Positions 6,991 to 12,903 of a DNA stretch of 12,903 nucleotides are shown one piece after another. The stretch covers positions 1 through 12,903 of the forward strand of contig JBFJVZ010000206.1 of the NCBI GenBank assembly GCA_041623895.1. The letters run 5' to 3'. Below the pieces are notes generated by a model. The model was not told where the DNA came from. It made no database searches and was given only the letters and a program-made list of their open reading frames with translations. Within the stretch, counting starts at the first letter, position 1. Every line of letters starts with the position of its first letter. The DNA comes from JBFJVZ01 sp041623895 (GTDB taxonomy: Bacteria > Planctomycetota > Planctomycetia > Pirellulales > Pirellulaceae). The translations under genes were made by a program, and so were the position numbers.

Positions 6991-8715
6991 TCACTCGGCG
7001 GCTCTCTGGGCCGCCAGCACTTTGCTGGTCTGATCGGCCAACAGTTGATATTTCGCAGCGATATCATCCAATCCCAGCCCCAGGTACGCCTTGACCAGGT
7101 TGGGGTAAATCAGATTCTTCAACTGCAACTGTTGAACGCCTTTCAATGATTTCTCCAGGTCTCGGATCGCTTCTTCGTGCCGTCCCAGCTTCAGCAAGAT
7201 CTGGCCGCGAGTCTCCAACACATAGGGGTTTTCGGGCAACATTTCTAAAGCGCCCTCTGCCAGCTCGAGTGCTTCCTGCAAGTCGGCTCCCTCTTCGGCC
7301 GCCAAGGCGACCGCCAAATTATTCAGGATTCCCGCGGCATTCAGTCCATGGCTTTGTGCCAGTCGCAGATGTTTGATGGCGTCATCGAACTTGTTATCCA
7401 GAAGAGCCAGGGTGCCTTCGACGAAGTGCAGCGTGTCGGGTTCCAGGCTGGCTAGCAACGTGCCGCGGAGTGCAACGTCGCCTTGGTCGCGAGTTTCAGC
7501 CAGGAGCCTCTGGATTGCGTCCAAGACGTGCATGTTGTCGGATGCCAGCTTCAATCCGGCCGCTGCGTACTTGAATCGCCGATCGAGCACGGCGGGCTTG
7601 AGCCGGTCAGGATTCTTCAGTTGCAGGCTAGCGCCGGCGCAAGCCTCCACCAAAGCATTTTTTAAGCGCTCGTCCGGCACAAGCTGGTAACCTTGCTGAA
7701 GCACATCAATGCATTCATCCCATGCTTCGGTCATCAGCAATGCTTGAGCCAAGTTTAGCCGGGTGTTCACATTGGCGGGATCGCTCAACAACACCTCGCC
7801 AAGATAGTTTTGGGCTTGGGATGCGTATGCCATGGTGCGCTGCTCATGGCCCGTCTCGGCATACAACATTGCCAGGCTGAGCAGCAAATCGGGCTGATCG
7901 TGGGCCAACTCCGACAATCGTTCGGCGGCTTCGGACTTCAGTCCCATTTCCGCCAGATAGACGCCCATCAGCTTCTTGGCAGTGACCAACTGCTGGCCAC
8001 GCGCCAGCTTCAATAGCTTCGTTAGGTAATGCCTGTACCGTTGTTGCTTTTCTACCTTCCAACCGCTGACCGGCGGATCGTTGTAGTGCTTGCCGAGAAT
8101 CCAATAAATCGCCGGAACATGAGCACCGGCAGCAAGTTGCTGCATGTAGTATTCGCAAAGTTGCGGCTGACCAAGGTCACTGGCGATCAAGGCACGCTGA
8201 TACTGCAACTCGGCGTCCAGCGGGTTCTGATCGATCAAGGTGTTCACACTGACCATCGCAATGGGATAATTTTTTTGCTGAACTGCCTCGCTGAGTTGCT
8301 GGCGGTACATGGTTTCGCGCCAATTCCGGCCGGCGCTGCGATACCAAACGACTAAACCCAAGACCCCCAACATCACCGTGAGCGCCGGCAAGGCAGGGAG
8401 CATGCTGCCATACGGTCGAGACACAAGCCAGGAGCCGATGAAGCGAACCAGCCCCCAAATCCACACCAGCGGATTGAAGAAGCTGCTACGATCAAGCGTC
8501 TGGCGTTTATCGCGTTTGGTCAATGGCCGCGACTGAGCCCAGGCCGGATCCCGGAAACGGAATGCTGTGGCGAATGCCTTTTGCATCCAGCGAATCGGCC
8601 CAAGTCGTTGGAGCTTTTTTCGGCGTTCGGCGCGACGGATGTCTTTGGAGAAATCGTGTCGACGCTGCTTCGATCTTCGCCGTCGGCGGATCCAATTCTT
8701 CAACAACCCATTCAT
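6991..8715 (-). CDS. Membrane-anchored TPR protein coupled to the exosortase
   Basis: A 574-aa protein. Residues 1-70 are extremely basic (WIRRRRRSKQRR, then RRAERRKKLQRLG) and probably cytoplasmic. A membrane segment follows at about 106-125 (PALPALTVMLGVLGLVVWY), possibly with a second hydrophobic stretch at about 80-98. Residues from about 133 to 570 are TPR repeats; clear examples are the pair around 494-526 (YVLETRGQILLKLGRHEEAI) and LNLAQALLMTEAWDECIDVL. By the positive-inside rule the TPR part would face the periplasm. Its ATG overlaps the exosortase stop (ATGA at 8712-8715), which indicates translational coupling and stoichiometric expression. It most likely scaffolds exosortase or polysaccharide components (inference); no enzyme motif is seen. 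Its C-terminal third resembles the TPR fragment at 12070-12470. Confidence 0.88.
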   Translation of the reverse strand: MNGLLKNWIRRRRRSKQRRHDFSKDIRRAERRKKLQRLGPIRWMQKAFATAFRFRDPAWAQSRPLTKRDKRQTLDRSSFFNPLVWIWGLVRFIGSWLVSRPYGSMLPALPALTVMLGVLGLVVWYRSAGRNWRETMYRQQLSEAVQQKNYPIAMVSVNTLIDQNPLDAELQYQRALIASDLGQPQLCEYYMQQLAAGAHVPAIYWILGKHYNDPPVSGWKVEKQQRYRHYLTKLLKLARGQQLVTAKKLMGVYLAEMGLKSEAAERLSELAHDQPDLLLSLAMLYAETGHEQRTMAYASQAQNYLGEVLLSDPANVNTRLNLAQALLMTEAWDECIDVLQQGYQLVPDERLKNALVEACAGASLQLKNPDRLKPAVLDRRFKYAAAGLKLASDNMHVLDAIQRLLAETRDQGDVALRGTLLASLEPDTLHFVEGTLALLDNKFDDAIKHLRLAQSHGLNAAGILNNLAVALAAEEGADLQEALELAEGALEMLPENPYVLETRGQILLKLGRHEEAIRDLEKSLKGVQQLQLKNLIYPNLVKAYLGLGLDDIAAKYQLLADQTSKVLAAQRAAE

Positions 8716-10382
8716 GCCGCGTCTCCGCCGCCCGCTGGCTGTTGATCCGTTGCCTGCAAGTATCGTTTCCGCACTGCCTCGCGCGCTCGAATGTGTAATT
8801 CGCGCAGGTGTTGGCGTTGCTCGTCGGTGTATTCAACCGGCGAGGTTGCCCACAGCTGAATCATCATGTATTGCTCGAACATTCCCTTACGCCAGCGGTT
8901 CTGCTCCAACCGCGCGCCGATCAAACCGCCGACACTTGTGTGCGGTGGCGCGACGGGATCGCCTGTGCGATCCAAACAGCTGAACACCAAGACGGCGTGT
9001 TCTCCGGAGCGCACCCATGTCGATGCATCACAGGGCCAGACCGCTTTGCCGCCATTGCTGACGGGCATGTCAATGACGGTTTGATCGTTCAATAGCCAGC
9101 CATTGGCCCCGTAACATTCAGCCAAATTATGCCATTCGTAGTAAGGTTGGCTGACGGCCAAACGCACCCGCATGCCGTCTGAGATTCCTTCCCAAACGTC
9201 AGCGTTGGAGCCCAATTCAAGTTTCTCTTTGCTCTTGGCGTGCTGGTAATTGTAGACCACCAACCCGATGTCTTCGCTGATGATGTCTTCGTCCAGTGTC
9301 CAGAATTGCGCCGTTGGTTTGCTGATCTGCTGCATTTCCGCCAGCAATGGCCGGACTTGGCACGCCAGTCCCAGCAGCAGTAAACACACGGCAGCCGCCG
9401 TTAACGGCTGTCCCCAGCGGAAGTCGCGGATGGCAGTAACAGTATCAGTCGACTCCTCCACGCGGACCACATCCAACGGGGTTTTGTTTTTGTCCTGGGT
9501 CGCAAAGATTCTGTTCCAGAGGTTTTCCCAAACAACAAACCGAATTGAATGATGCGATGCCGGCACTGGAAAGGCGAGGACTTGGATTAGCCGGTCGGTG
9601 GATGCCAAGAAGCCCATCGCCAAAGCCAGGCAGAGATAGCCCAGCAAGTCGTGCTTCCAGCCATGCAACAGGTCGATCCCGTACCACTCCTGGGCAACGG
9701 CGACGGCGACGATTCGAATGACATTCAAAAGTCCGGCCCACAGCACCGCGGCGATCAGGTAGATCGGTAACAGGGTGACTCGTCGTTGTAACCAGGCCAC
9801 CAGGAACATGCTGCAGAACAACATCGTGAACAGCGATTGAACGCCACTGCAAGCTTCACCCACGAACAACGTGCCACTGGCAAGCTCAAACACATTCCCC
9901 TGCATCCGGTGGGGTAATTCAATCATGTCCAAGACAAGACCGCTGAGCCGGGACGATACCCGTTGCAGCCACGACATCAAATGCGTGTCCAGGTGCATCG
10001 GCAAGCGGATCAACAGCAACAGCGGCGGCCACAGGTGCATCAGCCCCCAGTAGCTCTCCACTTGATTCTGTGACTTCATCCAGGCGGCAATGAACAGCAC
10101 CCAGCCGATCGTGCCCAGCCAAGGTGACCAAATCCAGATGCCCGCGATCAGGAACAACAAACCAACCGCGATCATGGCGAAGGCCAGAGCATCGTGTGGG
10201 AACGCCACCTCCTTGTCCCATCGCAGCCACGCCAGAATTCCAACACCGCCGATCAAAAAGGGAAAGTATTGATAATGTGCTAGCTGCCACATCCAGGTGA
10301 AGTGCATGGCAAGCAGCGGCAACGGCACCAGCAACAGGAACAGCCAGAAAACGGCAGCGGCGGGAAGGTTGGATAATCGCAT
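8712..10382 (-). CDS. xrtU: Exosortase fused to EpsI-like domain (exosortase U type)
   Basis: Multi-pass membrane cysteine transpeptidase/protease that recognises PEP-CTERM tags. The protein is 556 aa, about twice a minimal exosortase. Residues 1-270 hold about 8 hydrophobic segments with the expected catalytic triad: Cys178 in GEACSGVQSLF, Arg223 in LLNVIRIVAVA, and His244 in GWKHDLLGYL. After a hydrophilic linker (about 285-325) and another membrane segment (about 328-343), residues 360-515 form an extracytoplasmic domain like the EpsI/exosortase-associated family (VRLAVSQPYYEWHNLAECY). Exosortases of this fused form are known from planctomycetes as XrtU; assignment to XrtU specifically is from memory of that architecture. 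The ATG at 10380-10382 is preceded by a possible promoter and a terminator hairpin, so this gene probably starts a transcription unit with the TPR gene. Confidence 0.93.
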   Translation of the reverse strand: MRLSNLPAAAVFWLFLLLVPLPLLAMHFTWMWQLAHYQYFPFLIGGVGILAWLRWDKEVAFPHDALAFAMIAVGLLFLIAGIWIWSPWLGTIGWVLFIAAWMKSQNQVESYWGLMHLWPPLLLLIRLPMHLDTHLMSWLQRVSSRLSGLVLDMIELPHRMQGNVFELASGTLFVGEACSGVQSLFTMLFCSMFLVAWLQRRVTLLPIYLIAAVLWAGLLNVIRIVAVAVAQEWYGIDLLHGWKHDLLGYLCLALAMGFLASTDRLIQVLAFPVPASHHSIRFVVWENLWNRIFATQDKNKTPLDVVRVEESTDTVTAIRDFRWGQPLTAAAVCLLLLGLACQVRPLLAEMQQISKPTAQFWTLDEDIISEDIGLVVYNYQHAKSKEKLELGSNADVWEGISDGMRVRLAVSQPYYEWHNLAECYGANGWLLNDQTVIDMPVSNGGKAVWPCDASTWVRSGEHAVLVFSCLDRTGDPVAPPHTSVGGLIGARLEQNRWRKGMFEQYMMIQLWATSPVEYTDEQRQHLRELHIRAREAVRKRYLQATDQQPAGGGDAA

Positions 10383-10417
10383 GTGGGCGGCGATCGAGTA
10401 GGCAGGGTAAAGTCTTT

Positions 10418-10446
10418 CACTAGCCTAGGTCCGCGTTTGCTGTCAA
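10418..10446 (-). promoter_or_regulatory. Possible promoter of the exosortase-TPR unit
   Basis: Reading the minus strand, a perfect -35 TTGACA (plus 10441-10446) lies about 59 nt before the exosortase ATG, just after the terminator hairpin. The best-placed -10 (TAGTGA after 18 nt) is poor, so only the -35 match and the position support this call. Confidence 0.25.
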
Positions 10447-10465
10447 GATGATCCTTCGAACGAGA

Positions 10466-10493
10466 AACGGACCGCCTTTTGAGACGGTCCGTT
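10466..10493 (-). terminator. Hairpin terminator after the PEP-CTERM pair
   Basis: Perfect 9-bp inverted repeat: AACGGACCG (10466-10474), 10-nt loop, CGGTCCGTT (10485-10493). It lies 28 nt beyond the stop of the PEP-CTERM gene at 10521-11150 and before the exosortase gene. On the minus strand the stem ends in GTTTCTCGTT, a weak T-rich stretch, consistent with a Rho-independent terminator separating the two units. Confidence 0.65.
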
Positions 10494-10520
10494 CCAGTTA
10501 AGTCGGTTTAATTCGGCTAC

Positions 10521-11150
10521 TCAGGCAGCCGCTTTGGCACGCCTGCGACGCCGGTAGACAACACCGCCAACCGCCAGGGCTCCCAACAGCGCGAACGAAG
10601 ACGGCTCCGGAGTCGCGACGATCGTTGACGTGACCGACGTGATCGGTCCGACGGTGACCGAGCCAGGGAAGCCGGGAATATCAAACAGGAAGCCGGATAC
10701 GTTGATCGCAAGCGGCGGAGATGACTGGCCTTTGATGATCGCCGCAACATTATCGTTGTTGGGCAAAGAATTGGAGATCACGTTGTTAGCGTTGACAAAG
10801 TCAAAGGTAACCGAGGACGTTCCGGGAGGGCCAGCCATCGTAAAAGAGGCCGAATCTGAGACGCCATCGGTGATCGTGACCAAGCCACCAGGGAATGAAA
10901 ACGGACCACCAAAACCAGCCGAAGTAAGGTCGAGACTCGCCGAGGTCAGGGCACCGGGGTTAACGCTGGGCACTGGCTCCGCTTGCATGACTGCGGTAAA
11001 GGCGTAATTGCCATCACCCAAGTAACCCGCTGGGGGCGGACCGACCGGATTGGTCAAATTCATGAACCCACTCAGGGTCACCGTGAACGCCTGGGACGTT
11101 CCCGCCAGCATCGCGCTGAGTAAAAGAATGGCTGCAAATCTCTGGAACAT
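10521..11150 (-). CDS. PEP-CTERM sorting domain-containing protein (second of the pair)
   Basis: A 209-aa secreted protein with no recognised enzyme domain. The signal peptide is residues 1-21 (FAAILLLSAMLAGTSQA). The mature part is rich in Gly, Ser, Thr, Pro, Val and Phe, with probable beta structure and no cysteine, as is common among PEP-CTERM proteins thought to be envelope or matrix components. The C-terminal tag at 181-209 is textbook: PEPSSF, a Gly/Ala/Leu/Val helix, then YRRRRRAKAAA. The start ATG (11148-11150) is 12 nt after the stop of the preceding PEP-CTERM gene and follows a purine-rich AGATAGAGAG, so the pair very probably forms one transcript ending at the hairpin at 10466-10493. 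The local exosortase is the likely processing enzyme. Confidence 0.92.
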   Translation of the reverse strand: MFQRFAAILLLSAMLAGTSQAFTVTLSGFMNLTNPVGPPPAGYLGDGNYAFTAVMQAEPVPSVNPGALTSASLDLTSAGFGGPFSFPGGLVTITDGVSDSASFTMAGPPGTSSVTFDFVNANNVISNSLPNNDNVAAIIKGQSSPPLAINVSGFLFDIPGFPGSVTVGPITSVTSTIVATPEPSSFALLGALAVGGVVYRRRRRAKAAA

Positions 11151-11162
11151 AACTCTCTATCT

Positions 11163-11951
11163 CTAAGCAATCATGCTGCTGGGGTTAACTACCGGGCGAA
11201 TCCTTTTCCAGCCCATACGCAAACTAATCAAAAACGCGGCCAACAAACCGAGCATCCAACTGGATGGTTCGGGAGCGGCAACCACGGAGACGCTAATGCT
11301 GTCGAATAGAAAACTGTTCGACGGACTGGGGTTCACATAGTAGTGGGTGAATTGTTCTAAATTTGCACCGTTCATGCGGAACAAATCAAAGGTGGCGTTG
11401 CCCATCACTGGGTCGCCGGTCATGCCGGCAAAGTCTGTCGTTGTGCCGTCGGTCCAGGTGTAGATCGTTGGCGGACCCGTGTCCGGCGCACCAGGTCCGG
11501 CGATACCGACCGTGGCACCAAAGGCACCGAAACTACCGGAGTCAAGTGGATTCGCCGCTGAGGCGACCTTGGCTCGGGTGAAGGTCAGATCAGTGGGCGT
11601 GATATTGCCGCTGGTCGCATTAATTACGGAAACCGACAGCACAAATGTTAAGTCTTCGCCAACCGCATCGATGGTGGAAAACGTGTCCCCGACACTGTCA
11701 ATTCCCAACCCGCCAGGTGCTCGCCTTGCAACCGCCGTGCCCGTCGCGGGGACGATGCTGAGCGAAAAGACAAAATCTGCGTCGGCACCTGTTACCGCAC
11801 TCGTTGCCGTAAAAGTCAACGGCGAAGCAATCGGAACATCGCCAGCCGTGGTGTTGGGAAAGCCAAACGTGTGGGTAATCAGAACCCCTTTGGCTTGGCC
11901 TTGGAAGCAAAGAACAGTGAGGAGAGCGGTAAATATCGCGGAGCGGGACAT
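11163..11951 (-). CDS. PEP-CTERM sorting domain-containing protein (first of the pair, atypical tail)
   Basis: A 262-aa secreted protein of unknown function. The open frame continues to 12155, but the ATG at 11949-11951 is chosen because it directly begins a signal peptide (residues 1-20, MSRSAIFTALLTVLCFQGQA). The mature part is Thr/Ala/Gly/Asp-rich with no cysteine and no enzyme motif. The C-terminal tag starts at 227: PEPSSW, helix MLGLLAAFLISL, basic RMGWKRIRP. It then runs on for about 9 more residues (VVNPSSMIA) instead of ending in the compact Arg cluster of the two other tags here; whether this affects sorting is unknown. It follows the TPR fragment at 12070 after 118 nt and is 12 nt upstream of the next PEP-CTERM gene. 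Confidence 0.88.
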   Translation of the reverse strand: MSRSAIFTALLTVLCFQGQAKGVLITHTFGFPNTTAGDVPIASPLTFTATSAVTGADADFVFSLSIVPATGTAVARRAPGGLGIDSVGDTFSTIDAVGEDLTFVLSVSVINATSGNITPTDLTFTRAKVASAANPLDSGSFGAFGATVGIAGPGAPDTGPPTIYTWTDGTTTDFAGMTGDPVMGNATFDLFRMNGANLEQFTHYYVNPSPSNSFLFDSISVSVVAAPEPSSWMLGLLAAFLISLRMGWKRIRPVVNPSSMIA

Positions 11952-12003
11952 TTGAGGCGTTGAGATGGATAAAGGAGGCAATCCGTGTCTGCTTGGACCT
12001 CGA

Positions 12004-12031
12004 AGTCTACTTTGCGCTTCACCAACGTCAA
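12004..12031 (-). promoter_or_regulatory. Candidate sigma-70-like promoter for the PEP-CTERM pair
   Basis: On the minus strand TTGACG (plus 12026-12031) is followed after 16 nt by TAGACT (plus 12004-12009), matching 5/6 and 4/6 of the consensus boxes. It lies about 52 nt upstream of the ATG at 11951 in the 118-nt gap. No experimental support is possible from sequence alone. Confidence 0.35.
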
Positions 12032-12069
12032 CAAAAAAGGAGGCATAAACAACCAAACGGAATAGTGGA

Positions 12070-12470
12070 CTAGTGTTCAGTTCCTGCCAGACGTTCGTGC
12101 TCCTTTGCCAAGTCCATTTCGCCCAGCCCGCGATAGGCTTCCGCCAGCGCTCCATGGAGGCCCGGGTTATTTGGCATCGTTTTCAGTGCTTGCTCCAAGT
12201 CACCCAGGGCATCCTGCCAACGCTGCATTTTCACGTAGATTCGCCCTCGAGTGTCCAGCATTGCCGGCAGTAGCGGGTCATCTTGCTTGGTCGCATCCAG
12301 CGCCTGATTGATGACTGCCAGTGCTTTGGGAAGTTGCGCAGCCTCCTGATGGGCGAGCATCCAGGCGACATTATTTAGCAGGGTCGGCATTTTCGGGTCG
12401 AGCCGATAAGCCTGACCGAAATGAAGATTCGCTTTATCGTTGTCGCCCTGTTGCTTGCCGGGCTCTGGCG
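12070..12470 (-). CDS. C-terminal fragment of a second TPR protein (5' part missing)
   Basis: About 130 residues of a TPR protein ending at the TAG at 12070-12072. It includes NNVAWMLAHQEAAQLPKAL, MLDTRGRIYVKMQRWQDAL and ALAEAYRGLGEMDLAKEHE, three consecutive TPR helical pairs. The segment aligns in order with the C-terminal third of the TPR protein at 6991-8715 (LNNLAVALAAEEGADLQEAL, VLETRGQILLKLGRHEEAI), so the two are probably paralogues. TPR-like sequence is recognisable back to about QQGDNDKANLHF (near 12420-12460). The frame stays formally open to 12750, but that upstream part is only the antisense of a metallo-beta-lactamase gene. The N-terminal few hundred residues expected for a protein of this type are absent, owing to truncation by recombination or a chimeric join. 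Confidence 0.75.
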
Positions 12471-12903
12471 CGAGCGCGACCACCTGGACGACATTCCGCT
12501 GACGGCTTATCCGCGGCACGTTGCCGACGATTCCGCGGTCACCGTGACATGGTTCGGCATAACGACCCTGCTGTTCGACGACGGTGACACCCAGATTCTG
12601 ATCGACGGCTTCATATCCCGGCCGGGCTTGCTCGATATCTTGATGCGACGCCCGGTGAGCAACGATGCCGCGACAATCAATTACTTTCTGAACAAGCACC
12701 GGGTAAGGCGCCTGGCGGCCATCATACCCGTGCATTCGCACTTCGATCACGCGATGGATATCGGGGCGATCGCAAACCGCAGCAGCGCGTCGGTCCTCGG
12801 GTCGATCACGACCGCTAACATCGCACGAGGCGCCGGCGTGCCCGAGGACCAGATCGTCGTCGCAGACACCGGCGCGGAATACGGTTTTGGTGAATTCGCG
12901 GTT
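12421..12903 (+). CDS. Metallo-beta-lactamase fold hydrolase, 3' end outside the window
   Basis: Open frame of 161 codons running off the right edge. The zinc-binding motif HSHFDH is at residues 105-110 (12733-12750), preceded by the strand AAIIPV, as in MBL-fold hydrolases. Upstream, VTVTWFGITTLLFDDG and ILIDGFISRP fit the first beta-strands of the fold. ATG 12421 gives a short hydrophobic start (IRFIVVALLLAGLW) that could be a signal peptide or anchor, but this stretch overlaps antisense TPR coding sequence, so the true N-terminus is uncertain. The substrate cannot be told. The remaining metal ligands and C-terminus lie beyond 12903. Codons from about 12470 on favour G/C in third position more strongly than the rest of the window, which suggests a different genomic origin. 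Confidence 0.8.
   Translation, partial: MKIRFIVVALLLAGLWRERDHLDDIPLTAYPRHVADDSAVTVTWFGITTLLFDDGDTQILIDGFISRPGLLDILMRRPVSNDAATINYFLNKHRVRRLAAIIPVHSHFDHAMDIGAIANRSSASVLGSITTANIARGAGVPEDQIVVADTGAEYGFGEFAV

Noticed and set aside
6471..7094. Plus-strand ORF of 207 aa between the Wzc-like and TPR genes
   Set aside because: Over half of it is antisense to two strongly supported genes; Pro/Arg-rich with no motif.
11479..11955. Plus-strand ORF of 158 aa
   Set aside because: Antisense of a PEP-CTERM gene with signal peptide and sorting tag; Ala/Val/Pro-rich shadow frame.
12471..12750. Upstream part of the minus-strand TPR reading frame
   Set aside because: It is the exact antisense of the metallo-beta-lactamase coding region with its HSHFDH motif and shows no TPR pattern.

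Overview
The window looks like chromosomal DNA of a planctomycete of the Pirellulales (Rhodopirellula-like) type. The pointers are PEP-CTERM proteins with Arg-rich tails, an exosortase fused to an EpsI-like domain, a tyrosine-rich BY-kinase, few clear Shine-Dalgarno sites, and intergenic hairpin repeats built on GGCTC-CYGCC-GAGCC. This assignment is inferred from gene content; no marker gene is present.

Layout. Positions 1-186 hold the right end of a 71-bp nested tandem repeat array. Next come two plus-strand genes, a P-II signal protein (238-585) that lacks the uridylylation tyrosine, and a PfpI/DJ-1 family protein (613-1155). They end at a strong hairpin (1248-1271) shared with a convergent minus-strand gene. 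From 1315 to about 12470 every gene lies on the minus strand and belongs to an exopolysaccharide/protein-sorting island. In the direction of transcription (right to left) it contains: the C-terminal part of a TPR protein (12070-~12470), two PEP-CTERM proteins 12 nt apart (11163-11951 and 10521-11150), a hairpin terminator, an exosortase U-like protein (8712-10382), a membrane-anchored TPR protein overlapping it by 4 nt (6991-8715), a Wzc-type chain-length/BY-kinase protein (4192-6726), UDP-GlcNAc 2-epimerase (2455-3591), and a third PEP-CTERM protein (1315-2010). Two long spacers (2011-2454 and 3592-4191) contain no gene I can defend.

How the genes fit together. The epimerase would supply UDP-ManNAc, the Wzc-like kinase would control polymer length and export, and the exosortase would cleave the three PEP-CTERM substrates and release them at the envelope, probably with the TPR protein as a membrane partner. 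This is a known kind of system (exosortase/PEP-CTERM linked to EPS genes). What stands out locally is the exosortase-EpsI fusion, the translational coupling to a TPR partner, and three potential substrates around it.

The right end is abnormal. At about 12445-12475 the minus-strand TPR homology stops and a plus-strand metallo-beta-lactamase-fold protein (12421->12903, incomplete) begins, in DNA with a more G+C-rich codon style. This is either a recombination/transfer boundary or an assembly chimera and should be resolved before the right edge is interpreted. No tRNA, rRNA, CRISPR or insertion sequence was seen.
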